A DNA stretch of 64,000 nucleotides from Ceratotherium simum simum (Eukaryota; Chordata; Mammalia; Perissodactyla; Rhinocerotidae). Below, in pieces: positions 24,124 to 34,344 of the stretch. The stretch's first letter is position 1. The number at the start of each line of letters is the position of its first letter. The stretch is from positions 27,549,105 to 27,613,104 of the forward strand of contig NW_004454181.1 in NCBI RefSeq assembly GCF_000283155.1. Direction: 5' to 3'. The translations under genes and the position numbers were made by a program. Below the pieces are notes generated by a model. That model worked only from the letters and a program-made list of their open reading frames with translations. It was not told the DNA's origin and made no database searches.

Positions 24124-24490
24124 CGTGCGCGAATGTGTGAGTGCCTGAGTGCATGAGGATAGCGAAGTGTGAGGGTGTGACTGAATATATGGAAGAGTTG
24201 TGTATATGAGTACTTGTGAGAGTTGTGTGCAAAGATATAAATGTGTGAGTTATGTGTATGCAAGTGTGAGTGTGCGAGTTGTGTGAAAATAGGTCTGCAT
24301 TCATGTGTATGGGTGTGTTAGTATGAAAGTGTGTATGAGTGTGATCATGAAATGTGTATATGAATGTGTTAGTGTGTGAGAGTGTGTATCTGAGTGTGAG
24401 TCGGGTGTGATTTGTGTGAAAATGTGTTTGTGTCTGACAGTGTACACGTGAGAATGAGAACACGAATGTGTGTCTGAGTGTGTGCGTGAG
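24124..24490 (+). repeat. Degenerate TG/GAGTG low-complexity tract
   Basis: About 370 bp built from variants of tgtgtgagtg and tgtgtatgag, with very few C on the plus strand. Probably a decayed (TG)n-derived minisatellite. Confidence 0.85.
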
Positions 24491-25040
24491 TCTCTTCCCA
24501 CAGCGCCAGCATGATCTTTAGAAAACACACAGGGATTGCGTCATGACCTAGTCAAAGACCCTGCAGGGTGCCCACTGGGACAAGGCCACGCCTATGACAC
24601 GGTGACCTCACCCGGATGATCCCGGGCTGCCCTCCCCGGCGTTCCTCTACCCTTAGTGCCCCGCCCGCGCTGGTCACAGATGGTCATTCCTGCCTCGCCC
24701 CTGCACTGCCCCAAGGCTGCCCTGGGGCGGCTCCTCCCCGGACTGGAGAGTGTGGGGGTGTCGCCGCCCGGGGCCCGGGGCCCGGGGCCGAGAGAATGCT
24801 GACGTCCTAGAGGCGCTGTGAAAGTCTTTCCTGACAGCAGTGAGGCTGAAAATCCCCAGGCCTCCCCCTTCGGGAACCGCCAAGGTCACGGGCGCCTCCC
24901 TCTCGGATTCTGCTCTCTGCCGCCCTCTTCTGGGCGGCTGCCGCCGGCGGACGCAGACGGAGCCCGCTGCTTCCCCCCAGCTTTCCTGCGACACGGAGCC
25001 GCAGGGTTGCAGGCGGGACACTCCCAAGGCTTAGGATCGG
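24491..25040. promoter_or_regulatory. CpG-rich patch (possible small CpG island)
   Basis: GC-rich sequence with frequent CG dinucleotides. It includes a tandem CCCGGGG block (24767-24789) and TGACGTCC at about 24800, a CRE-like site. No exon recognised. It might be an enhancer or orphan CpG island. Confidence 0.4.
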
Positions 25041-25044
25041 GTTC

Positions 25045-25088
25045 ACTGTCTCCTTGATGCTTATTGACTGTCTCCTTGATGCTTATTG
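25045..25088 (+). repeat. Perfect 22-bp tandem duplication
   Basis: The 22-bp unit beginning actgtctccttgatgc occurs twice, head to tail, at 25045-25066 and 25067-25088 with no mismatch. Confidence 0.97.
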
Positions 25089-25119
25089 CAGGTCTGACAC
25101 TCAGTAGATGCCCCACGAA

Positions 25120-25260
25120 GGGAAAATGAATGTATGGATTGGTTCGGTAGTCAAAGGGGAAACTGAGGCCCAGAGAGAGGAACTCAGTGAGCTGGTTGCA
25201 CATGCAGGACTCATACGGAGCTCACCAAGTGCCCAGGGCTTGCTTTGCCATGACTTCATC
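25120..25260 (-). mobile_element. MIR SINE fragment
   Basis: Contains gggaaactgaggcccagaga. Confidence 0.6.
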
Positions 25261-25559
25261 CAGAGTGAGTCCTGGCCTTTTCCTGCTCAGCGTGAGCCAG
25301 ACTTTCTCATTTGACTGGGCTGCCCCAGGAGAAATAGGCTGTCCCTAAACTGGGGCAACTGGGCCAGCTGGGGAGGCAGCCAGTGAGGGGCCGGAACCCA
25401 GCCTGCCTCTGCGGGGCGCCCAGGCTGGTCCTGGTGGTTTGTGATGAGCTGGCCCACGCCTGGGCGGAAGATGACGCAGAAACAGACACGCCTGGGAGCC
25501 GGAGGGTGTGTGTGGGGTTCCCAGATGCCTCCACTCCACCCACTGCCTAGCCAAGGTGT
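25261..25559. other. Unique GC-rich spacer
   Basis: Nothing assignable. Confidence 0.35.
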
Positions 25560-25650
25560 CGTTATCCCCCCGGACAGATGAAGACACCGAGGTTCAGAGG
25601 GGCTGGAGTTGCCCAAGGCCACGGCTCATGTCCCAGCCTCTCCCGCTCGA
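25560..25650 (-). mobile_element. MIR SINE fragment
   Basis: Contains gacagatgaagacaccgagg, then gttgcccaaggcca. Confidence 0.6.
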
Positions 25651-25899
25651 CCCTGGAGCTCACCCAGGAGCCCTGCGCGCCCTCTCCAGCTACCCGGAAG
25701 CTGCTCCCGTGCCCCTGGGGGAGACAGGGCCACCTGATTCCCACCCCAGGGCTCTCAAACAGTGATAGCTTGCCCCCTTCTCTTCTGGTTACTCAGTGTG
25801 GAAAGAGGGAAAACACAGAAAAGCACAAAGAAAGCAGAATCACCTGAGACACCGTCCCAGCGATCAGCCCCGCCCCCACCCAGACCTGTTAACTCGGCC

Positions 25900-26410
25900 T
25901 TTGCTAGAGTCTTATGGATTCCTCCCCTGCTCTCTCCGGGACTGAACCCCCTCCCTGACCTCTCTGAGTGGCCTCACCCAGTCCACCTACAACCTTCACT
26001 CCAGCCAAGATTGTCCCCATCCCAGGGGAAGGCCTCCTGCCTACTCTCCCATGCTGCCCCTTCCCCCACTGTGCCTGCCTCAATGACGCTCAGGAGCCCC
26101 CAGAGCCTCAGGTACCAAGATTCCATTTCTAAGTGAGATGACTGGGTCAGCCACTCCCTTCCTCTAAGACCTTCCATGGCTCCCTTAGTCTGGCATTCGA
26201 GGCCCCACACCGTCCTGCCCAAAGCCATCCCGGCCGTTATTCCTCGACACTGTAGGCCTACAGGAATAGCCGGCTTCCTCCTGGGCTAGCCTCCCCTGAT
26301 AGCTTGAGAGCTAAATGAGAGCAGAAGCTGCATCCAGTGTATCTCTATATCCCCAGTGCTTAGCCCAGGCCTGGCACGGAGTGGGCTCTCAGTAAATGTT
26401 CACCAAAAGG
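25900..26410 (+). mobile_element. L2 LINE 3' fragment
   Basis: L2 with the accttccatggctcccttag segment, an atccccagtgcttagcccag segment and a final gtgggctctcagtaaatgtt. Confidence 0.75.
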
Positions 26411-26454
26411 AACCGAACTGGTTTGAGCAAACCAGTTTACTCCTGTTCATAACA

Positions 26455-26590
26455 ATAAGAAGCATTTAGTCAGCATAATGTCCAGGCATTGTGCTGACTG
26501 CACTATAATGCCCATTTTCCAGATGAGGGAACTGAGGCCCAGAGCTACTAAGCTGTTTGATCAAAGTCATGTGCAGGATTCTGCCCCAGC
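26455..26590 (-). mobile_element. MIR SINE
   Basis: Reverse MIR with attttccagatgagggaact. Confidence 0.7.
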
Positions 26591-26949
26591 CCATGCCCTC
26601 CCCTCTGCCCTAGACTGTAGGGTTTGCCTGCTCCTGCCTTGCAAGCATGCTGGCGGTCTGCCCCCTTTCCTGTCTCTTTTCCCCACCCTCCTCCGTCTGG
26701 TCCCAAGGGCCGTTGCATTCTGCTCTCCCTCCAGGCTCAGCCCCAGGGCCTGGGCAGTGCAGGGCGAGGCTCAGGCAAGGCTCCATGCCTGGCTGTGGCC
26801 GAGCATGCTGGGAAGGCTGCAGGGCCGCGTTCTTCAGAGAACAGGAAGACGGCTGCTCTTTTACATGGCTAAACAAGATTCAACAGGTCGATTTTAGGTA
26901 TGGAAACTCAGGTTCTTGACATGAGCTTGAACTGATGCAGCATTGGAGA
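26591..26949. other. Unique GC-rich spacer
   Basis: Overlapping frames without domains. Confidence 0.4.
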
Positions 26950-27140
26950 GGCCTGATCTGGGAATGTGGGCCCGGGCACAATCACAGACTGGCTGTGTGA
27001 CCTTGGGCAAGGAACTTAGATTCGCTGAGCCTCAGCTTCCGCATCTGTACAATGGGCACGACAATATCCACTTCCCAGTGTCACTGGGAGGATGAAGTGT
27101 GAGCTGGCCTGGGAAGGCATTCGGCAAACTACCAAGCCGC
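26950..27140 (+). mobile_element. MIR SINE
   Basis: Contains ctggctgtgtgaccttgggc and a typical 3' half. Confidence 0.8.
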
Positions 27141-27386
27141 TAACGGAGGGCGAGGGGATGTGGTTGCCCTGTGGGATCGGATCAGCGGTGGCCTAGTTCA
27201 GAGGCTGGGAGGAGGGAGGGGCACGACAGATGCTGCCGAGGCCGGCACTGGTTTTTCTGGTTAGGTTGTGTGCAAGGGGGCAGAGGGGGAGAAGTGGAAA
27301 CGGTGGATCGTGAAGGTACGCGGGGACTGTCGGGAGCTGCTGGGGATCCCAGAAAACATGCTGAGTCATCCTCCTCCTCTATGTCC

Positions 27387-27742
27387 TTCTTTTTTTTTCC
27401 CCTGAATCTTTATTACTTTTTTCTGCTTACAAAAGCAGTGTATGCTCACTGTGTAAAGTTCAAACCACACCAAACTATGTAGTGTAGAAGGTAGACAGTT
27501 TCCCACGTTCATGCTCCCGGATGTAACTGCTGGTACATTTTGGTGTACGTTCTTCCAGATTTTTCTTTTGATGAATAGATGCGTATTTTTTATTAAAGAA
27601 GTATGTTTCTTGAAGACAATTCAAAGCAAAGCAGAACTATATAAGGTGTACTCCCTCCCACACCCCTCTCAGAACCAACCACTATTAACAGCTTTGTAGG
27701 TTTCTCCTTGAACTTTTAATATGCATTTATATCCACATATGG
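27387..27742 (-). mobile_element. Old L1/HAL1-like LINE, left part
   Basis: It resembles the reverse complement of an ancient L1-type 3' region (acattttggtgtacgttctt). The same element seems to resume at about 27995, split by a MIR. Confidence 0.5.
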
Positions 27743-27744
27743 GC

Positions 27745-27990
27745 GTCAATGAGGAGGGGGCAGTAATGATTATAGACACAGAAGCCAAGATTGCCGGGGT
27801 ACAAGTCCCCGTCCCAGTGATTACTAGCTGGGTGACTGTGGGCAAGTTACTTAGCCTCTCTGAGCCTCATTTTCTTCCTCTGTAAGATGGGAATAATGAT
27901 AGTACCTATTTCGAAGTGTGATAGAGAGAATTAAACGAAATCAAGTATGCAGCACTCAGCTTAATGCCTCAGTGAGAATTACTTACCATT
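27745..27990 (+). mobile_element. MIR SINE inserted in an older LINE
   Basis: Full-length MIR: gattactagctgggtgactg, gggcaagttacttagcctct and an aattaaacgaaatcaagta tail region. Confidence 0.85.
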
Positions 27991-27994
27991 ATAT

Positions 27995-28080
27995 ATACAC
28001 ATAAAGAGAATGTTCTCCCCCAGAAAAATGGGATCATACTATGCATACTGTCCTGTTTGCTTTGGGGGCAGAATTATGTG
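27995..28080 (-). mobile_element. Old L1/HAL1-like LINE, right part
   Basis: It continues with aaaatgggatcatactatgc and actgtcctgtttgctttg. Confidence 0.5.
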
Positions 28081-28710
28081 GAAAGATTAGTCATAGGGAT
28101 CCTGAAATTTACATTGGAGATGAGAAATCTTGCATTTAGATTCAAAGAATTGGTTGCATAAGTGTAGGATGGGAGAAACCTACACTTCCCAAGCTGAGTC
28201 ACAGCCACCTCTGATGCAGCTACAGCCCAGGCTTGCATCAATGGATGCTGAGCTTCCAAAACGAGGGATGGCGTTTCTGTAGCCTGGGCCTGTCGCCCAC
28301 CTGAGGCTTCCATTCCTGTAAAGGCTTTTACAGGCTTCACCACGGGTACACCCAACTACCATGGTACTTTCTACCCTGAAATGTCTAAAACTTCTCCCTC
28401 CCATGTCTCACTTCCCCGCTCCCCTGGGCCCCTCGTCCTCCAATCTTCCCAGCCTCAGTGAAGGCACCGAAATCTGCCCATTTGCTCAGGCCGGACCCCG
28501 GTGGGGGGGCGGGGGGGATGCAGCTTTCTGACTTTCCCTCCCCTCCTACATCAGATCCCTCTGGAGTCCTATGGGCCTTTGCTCCCGCACGTTCCCACCT
28601 CCCCCCACCTCCCTCCTCTCCTGCTGCCTCCATCCTGCCGCCCTACCGTCCATTTGCTGCCCCAGAGCTAGAACCAAGTTTCAAAGTTTACTTTGATTTT
28701 TTTGAATAGG
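28081..28710. other. Unique spacer
   Basis: A run of G around 28501-28517 has G-quadruplex potential; no gene recognised. Confidence 0.4.
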
Positions 28711-28713
28711 TAC

Positions 28714-29165
28714 TGTGATAGGTTGAATGGTGGCACCCCAAAAGATATATCTACATCCTAATTCCCAGAACCTGTGAATCTGACCTTATTTGGAAAAAAG
28801 GTCTTTGCAGATGTGATTAAGAATCTTGAGATGGAAGAGATCCTGTATTTTCCAGGTGGGCCCTAGTTCAATGGTAAGTGTCCTTATAAGAGACACACAG
28901 GGAGATTTGGCACACAAAGGAGGAGGAGGCAACACCAGGCAGAGACTGGAATGATGCAGCCACTAGCCAAGGATCTCTCGGAGCCACCAGGAGACGGAAG
29001 AGGCATGGAGCAGAAGCTCCCCTAGCGCCTTCAGAGGGAGCGTGGCCCTGCCAAGTCCTTGATTTCGGATTTCTGGTCTCCGGAACTGTGGGAGAATAAA
29101 TTTTTGTCGTTTTAGGCCACCTAGTTTGTGCTAATTTGTTATGGCAGCCACAAGAAACTAATACA
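28714..29165 (+). mobile_element. MLT1-class MaLR LTR
   Basis: Full-length LTR from tgtgataggttgaatgg to aaactaataca, flanked by GGTAC (28709-28713) and GGTAA (29166-29170), a near-perfect 5-bp target duplication. It contains a perfect CArG-type CCTTATTTGG at 28784-28793. Non-coding. Confidence 0.85.
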
Positions 29166-29214
29166 GGTAATACACACATGTGGCTCAAATGTCAAAACAA
29201 TATAAAATGTAAAT

Positions 29215-29590
29215 ATCTGTGTCACTCACTGCTCTTAGATGCAGTGGCCCACAGGGCACCACTCAGCCTGGCGCCTGTGCCCCTCAACCCTGTCTCACGC
29301 CCCGGCCCCCTCTACTCCAGGCTGCAGTGCCCCTGGTCTCCTTGCATGAAGATCCCACGCTCCTTCTGCCTCAGGGTCTTGACACCCATCCTTGCTCCTG
29401 CCTGACCCCAAGACCCTTAGTCTCCACCGTCTTCCTGTCGTGAGATCTCTACTCAAATGTCACCTCCCCCGAGACGCCCTCCCTGATCTCCCAATTTGAA
29501 ATAGCACTCCTAATCCTGCCGCTTATTACACAACTCTATTTCATTTTCATTCTTGAGTTTGTCACAATATGAAATCGTCTTGACGATGTG
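29215..29590 (+). mobile_element. L2 LINE 3' fragment
   Basis: L2 segments: tctgcctcagggtcttgaca, tctctactcaaatgtcacct, and gagacgccctccctgatc. Confidence 0.7.
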
Positions 29591-29739
29591 TAGGTTTCTG
29601 TAGCAGGGTCAATCCTGGTGGATGAAGTCTCCCTTCTTCCCAGCCCGAGGTGGCTGGGGGAGCTTCTGAGAGCTGGAGGACCAGATTGGACACTTCTCTG
29701 TCCCAGCTTATATGGGAGATGGTTGACCTGCGTGTGGGG

Positions 29740-29960
29740 CTGGCGCTGAGTTATCCTGGGTTTGCTTCCCCACGTGGCTACTCACCAGTTATGGGACCCC
29801 AGACACATGTCTAATGCTCTGAACCTGTTCTCCATCTATACCATAAGGACCATGATGAAACTCACGAATGAGGTAATATGTATAAAATAAATTCACAGTG
29901 TCAGGCACAGAGTAAGGGCTCAATAAATTATAGGTACTATTATTATTATTATAATTTTAA
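29740..29960 (+). mobile_element. MIR SINE
   Basis: Ends with agtaagggctcaataaatta and an ATT-rich tail. Confidence 0.75.
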
Positions 29961-30115
29961 TAAGTATTGCTTAACCTCTCTGGGCCTCTGTAAAAGTGTA
30001 ATGATAATATGTATCTCATAGCAAGGATGAAACGAGGTCATGGGATAGAAAGTGCATTTTGAGACGCAAAATCCTATGCAAATATGTGATAATGGTCATT
30101 CATAACATAAATAAT
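29961..30115 (+). mobile_element. MIR SINE fragment
   Basis: A second partial MIR beginning ttgcttaacctctctgggcc. Confidence 0.55.
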
Positions 30116-31423
30116 GATGGAAAGTCCTTCTAAGCCAGGAAACCTGTCCTTCCAGGGTAGGCCACAAGAGGGCACTGTTCTCCCCTGCCCGTGTCATGCT
30201 CCCTGGGCCATTCCTCCTGCAGGGACCTGGTCCAGGCTCCCTGTCTGTAAAAGAAGGTGTAGACCCTCACTGCCAGAAGAGCCTGGGACTGGTCCTTGGG
30301 ATCTGTCACTGGACTTGTCACCGGGGGTGCCAATTCCTTCTCCCCACAGGACGGAGGCCCATGGCGTGGCATTTAGGGATGTGTTTGAATCCTGCAAGGG
30401 GAGTGCAGAATCTCATATTTACGTGTGTGATGGACCTGCGAGGTCTCTGGCTGTCTTGTTCACTGCTGCAGCCCCGGCACCAGGCCCATGTGGGCACCCA
30501 GTGAGGCTGGTGGAGTTGCACTGAGGCGAATAACGAGGGCCCTCCCTTTGTTGGATATTTGCCACTATTCCTGTCTACCCACAACCCCCCGGGATCTCAA
30601 ACCACAGCATGGAACCCACCTGTGGGAGTCAGGAAGCCCCATCTTATCTGACGATAATTCCTCAGGGGCGTGGAATGGGAGTTCTAGAAGGAACGGCAGC
30701 AAGGACAAGGCCTGTGAGCTTCAAGAAGGCCCCAGTGTCTGGCTGGGTCCTGTTTCAAAGCTACACGAGAACGGGGTGGTCACAGGGCGGGTGGAGTGCA
30801 GTGGACAGCGGCTTCTACTCCCTCCCCGTGGCTCCCCTCGGGGGCAGGACCATGGGCTCCTCGCAGTGAAGGGCAGGCCCGCAGGCCTTCCTCTCAGCTG
30901 GTTCTGGGGTGCAGAAAAGAGATGTGGGGAGGCCCTGTGCATCTGGGAATGGTCGTGTAAGAGGTTGTTTGTCAGGTTGTAGGGTTTTTTTCCTCAAAAC
31001 GTAGCAGAGCTTGGAGGATCATGCTAAAGGTGGGGCAATTGTGTTCAAAATGTCCCCATGTGTTGGCCCTGATGCCTATGGGACAGCTGAAGTCCAGAGC
31101 TCACTCTGAACCCTGACACCTGTGTGAGGGGTGATTTCAGCTTGTCTTTCCTGTTTGACCTGGTCCATCACACCTCTGGGACTGAAGGGGAGAGGCTGCC
31201 TCGTGGCCAGGCTCCTTGGCCTGTGCCTTGGTCCCACCCCAGTGGGCCTTACCGCATGGGACTCGTTCCGTCCCCTAACCCTCCACAGCGGGGTGTTCCC
31301 AGACATGGCATGGCATCTTCCTGGGGCTTCTGACTGCCCTGATGTGGGTGCTGATTGCTATCTGTGCCGGCCTCTGGAAATGTCTGGCAACGTGAAGGCA
31401 TGTGGGAGTCACCTCAGGTGGGC
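30116..31423. other. Unique intergenic DNA downstream of the host gene
   Basis: GC-rich, no gene or repeat recognised. Confidence 0.4.
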
Positions 31424-31792
31424 TGTTCTATGGGCTGAATTGTGTCCCCCCAAATTCATGTTGAAGTCCTAACCCCCAGCACCTCAGAAGCTGACTGTAT
31501 TTGCAGACAGGGCCTTTAAAGAGGTAATTAAGGTTAAATGAGGTCATTAGGGTGGGCCTTGATCCAATATGACTGGTGTCCTTATAAGAAAGGGAGATTA
31601 AGATGCAGACATGCAGAGTGAAGACACAAGAAGACAGCCATCTACGAGACGGAGTGACCCCAGAAGAAACCAACCCTGCCGACACCTTGATCTTAGACTT
31701 CTAGCTGTCAGAAATATGAGAAAATAAATTTCTATTGTTTTATCTGTCTAGTCCGTGGTACTTTGTTATGACAGCCCTAGCAAACTAATATA
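31424..31792 (+). mobile_element. MLT1-class MaLR LTR
   Basis: LTR from tgttctatgggctgaattgt to gcaaactaatata, just downstream of the candidate host poly(A) site and antisense to the host. Non-coding. Confidence 0.85.
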
Positions 31793-31869
31793 GGTTCTTT
31801 CTTTGCCTTCTCCTCCCTCTCCTCCCGCATTCCCAGGAAGAAACAGGACACAAATCAAGGGTCTAGCAT

Positions 31870-31875
31870 TTTATT
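31870..31875 (-). terminator. Candidate poly(A) signal of the host transcript
   Basis: AATAAA lies on the minus strand about 1.45 kb beyond miR-145. It is followed within about 15-30 nt by a T/G-rich stretch resembling a downstream element, and an MLT1 LTR begins just beyond (31792). The human host likewise ends about 2 kb after miR-145. Weaker AATAAA matches at 32579-32584 and near 32959 are alternatives. Confidence 0.45.
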
Positions 31876-32009
31876 ATAGTCACAGAGCAAAGAAGGGACC
31901 ACTTTGGGTCTTACCAAAGGCTCATTTTACCTCCCACCCCTCGAGGGGAAGCCACAGGGAGACAGCCCCACCTGCCAGGTCAGGCTGGGCCTAATGGGAG
32001 GGAGGGGGC

Positions 32010-32265
32010 AAGGGCAGGTTAAAAGCATAAACCCAGACTTAATTTGATCCCAGCTTCACGACTTATTTGCTGTGTGGCCTTAGGCAAGTCTCTTAACCTC
32101 TCTGAGCCTTGGCTTCATTGTCTGTGAAATGGAGTAAATGATAGAACCTGTCTCGCTGGGTTGTTGTTAGGATTGAATAAGACAATGCCTGTGAAAGTGT
32201 TTAGCACTGTGCCTGGCAAATTGTAAATTCTCAATGAGTAGAAGCTACTATTATTATTATCAGGA
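32010..32265 (+). mobile_element. MIR SINE
   Basis: Full-length MIR: tttgctgtgtggccttaggc, gggttgttgttaggattgaa, ending in an ATT tail. Confidence 0.85.
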
Positions 32266-32740
32266 GCAAATCAGATTTCTCCATGGTCAGGCCAGCTCCA
32301 GCCCCTGTGTATGAGGGGAGGGGATCTCATGCTTCATAAATGTCTTCTATGTGCCCTGTTGGGAAGACAGCCAGGTGTGGGAGCCATCTGGTCCCTGGGA
32401 TTATGGAGATCAGACCCCCGAAGTGAGGATTCTGGGGCACCCACTGTCTCTACCAACTCCATGAAAAGCACCTGGAAGAGTTTGTGAAAAGTTCAAGTTT
32501 TGCACCTGGACCACTTCAGGTCTTCAGCATTCAGTCAGTTAGCATTCCCATCTCTATTCAGAAGGAGTCTTTCTATGTTTTATTTTGTAGCTTTTGCTAT
32601 TAGCTAAGGAATTGCCATAGACCACTGAACATGGGATCAGTCCTGGCTCTGCCTTTTGCTATCTGGGTGACGTTGGCCTGGTCAGTCCACCCACCCACCA
32701 CACTCGCCTTCTGGGAGCTTTGAGGAAGAAGCCGGGCTCC
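32266..32740. other. Unique DNA in the inferred 3' part of the host
   Basis: It contains a second AATAAA (minus, 32579-32584) and a possible MIR scrap at 32610-32690. Confidence 0.4.
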
Positions 32741-32742
32741 TG

Positions 32743-32797
32743 GGGGGGTGTGTGTGCGTATGTGTTGTGTGTGTGTGCGCGCGTGTGTGTGTTCGTT
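32743..32797 (+). repeat. TG microsatellite
   Basis: Imperfect (TG)n with GCGC and TTCG interruptions, about 530 bp 3' of the miR-145 hairpin on the host strand. Confidence 0.9.
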
Positions 32798-33327
32798 CGA
32801 GGCAGACGTCACCACAAGAGGGCGCTCTCAGCTTTTTTGTCTTTACCTCGATGAAAAAATTTTTGTTTTTCTGTGGCTGTATTCCAAATCGAACTAAGAC
32901 TTGGAGTTTTTAGTTTACCTAACTGATTTAATAAGCTGTTAAAATAAATTCGTGTGTGTTTATTAATTTATCAGTAATGTGGATACGGCCTTGTGGCCCC
33001 CACCATCCGGCACGCTGGGAAGAGGGGTGAGGGTGGCTGGAGACGGGGAGAAACACGTGCTTTGCGGCGTCCTGGTTCAGCCGCTGCTCAGCTGAGCGCC
33101 TGGACAGATTTCCCCAGAGTCCGGCAGTGGTGAAGTTCCCACATCCAGCCTCACAGGGATGTTACGAAATGGACAAAATGGAAAGAAAAGCACCTTAAAG
33201 CTCAAGAACACGTCTGCAAGCCCTCTTACCTCCAGCGCACGGCCTTCTGCTTGACCCTGAACCGGCGCTTGAGCCAAGGCCCCCCGGGGCCAACTCTGCG
33301 GTGGGAAGGAGGCGAATCCAGCTGTTA
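32798..33327. other. Immediate 3' flank of miR-145
   Basis: AT-rich at 32860-32980, GC-rich with several CpG at 32990-33320. No repeat recognised, so it may be conserved pri-miRNA sequence. Confidence 0.4.
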
Positions 33328-33340
33328 GACCACGACCTCA

Positions 33341-33362
33341 AGAACAGTATTTCCAGGAATCC
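33341..33362 (-). ncRNA. MIR145: mature miR-145-3p (star arm)
   Basis: The 22 bases on the minus strand match miR-145-3p completely. This arm forms the 3' side of the stem and is the less abundant product. Confidence 0.95.
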
Positions 33363-33377
33363 CCGTCTTAGCATCTA

Positions 33378-33400
33378 AGGGATTCCTGGGAAAACTGGAC
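33378..33400 (-). ncRNA. MIR145: mature miR-145-5p (guide arm)
   Basis: The 23 bases read on the minus strand match miR-145-5p at every position, including the seed TCCAGTT at nucleotides 2-8. This is the dominant arm in vascular and visceral smooth muscle. Confidence 0.97.
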
Positions 33401-33689
33401 CGTGAGGACGAGGTGAGAGGGCGGCCTGCAGCCCCAGGCCCTGCTGCGTCCCGAAGGACCAGCTGGGGTTTCTTCTGCACCGGCCCCGTCTGCAGAAGCC
33501 GGCGTGGGCGCCACGTGCGGCAGGATGTGGCTGAGCGCTCGGGAGGAGCAGTGACGGGAACTTCGAGTGCCCTGGAAAGTACCTTCCCTGTAGTCAGGGG
33601 CCACGTTGTCGACTAGAAGCCATCTGGCATCCCAAACCCCCTCCCTCCCCGTGACTGCCACGGGTCGTGTGTATTCCTGAGCCTCCTGC

Positions 33690-33850
33690 CAGAGGGAGGC
33701 AGATCCGGTTCCCAGTCTCTGGCAGCTCCCTCGCTGGTGACCTCCGGCGAATCATTTAACCTCTGCTTTCCTCAGCTCTAAAATGGGACGGTATAGGACC
33801 TACTGGATAAGGTGAGATAAATACAATTGTGGGGGGCCGCTAGAAGGAAG
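33690..33850 (+). mobile_element. MIR SINE between miR-145 and miR-143
   Basis: Contains ggcgaatcatttaacctctg and ctcagctctaaaatggga. Confidence 0.7.
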
Positions 33851-33989
33851 GGAGTCCATGGGATTAATGGAGAGTGTCTGGGTCTGTCTTTGCTAAAAGT
33901 GACCTGACATGTAGGGACAAGACCAGAGCGGGATTTATGTTCTCCTCCTGCTCCCCACACCCAGGTTCCAAAATCATGTGCAGTGGGTG

Positions 33990-34190
33990 AGAACAGGAAT
34001 CTGAAAGCAGAGGGATTAGGCTACAGCACCAACTCAGCTCAATTAATGAGTGTCCTTGGGTGAGTGGCTTAATGGAGCCTCGGTTTTCTCATCTGTCAAA
34101 TGGGTCAATAACATTGCCCACCTCCCAAGCTTGTTGGGAGGTTAAATTAAGTTGTGCTTGGCTCCACGATTCTCCTCTGCTGGTCCCTGC
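33990..34190 (+). mobile_element. MIR SINE between miR-145 and miR-143
   Basis: Contains ttttctcatctgtcaaatgg and a gttgggaggttaaattaag end. Confidence 0.75.
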
Positions 34191-34344
34191 TTGTCTGACG
34201 CCTCTGAGAGGTCAGACATTTGTGATGCCTGGACTGGGTTAGGCAATAGCCCAGAGCCAAAGCTAGGAGCTCAAAGTGTGAAGAGCCTGACTCAAAGCCC
34301 AGGACTTTGTCTTTAGGGATGAAAGGGTTTTAGAAACTGTCCAG

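Larger units (their letters stand above)
33328..33415 (-). ncRNA. MIR145: microRNA precursor miR-145
   Basis: This is an 88-nt stem-loop whose minus strand aligns end to end with the known mammalian pre-miR-145. It makes the most abundant smooth-muscle microRNA, which represses KLF4, KLF5 and other regulators in the cytoplasm after Drosha and Dicer processing and so favours the contractile state. Both arms are intact and pair across a short loop. Compared with the human hairpin as I recall it, the 5p and 3p mature regions are identical; one loop-proximal base differs (plus-strand ccccg at 33361-33365 instead of cccca), and the outer stem has a few substitutions. It lies 1.64 kb downstream of miR-143 on the same strand, matching the conserved bicistronic arrangement. 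Certain from sequence. Confidence 0.98.

Noticed and set aside
23978..24463. 161-codon frame rich in His-Thr repeats
   Set aside because: It is the translation of the TG/CA-rich low-complexity tract.
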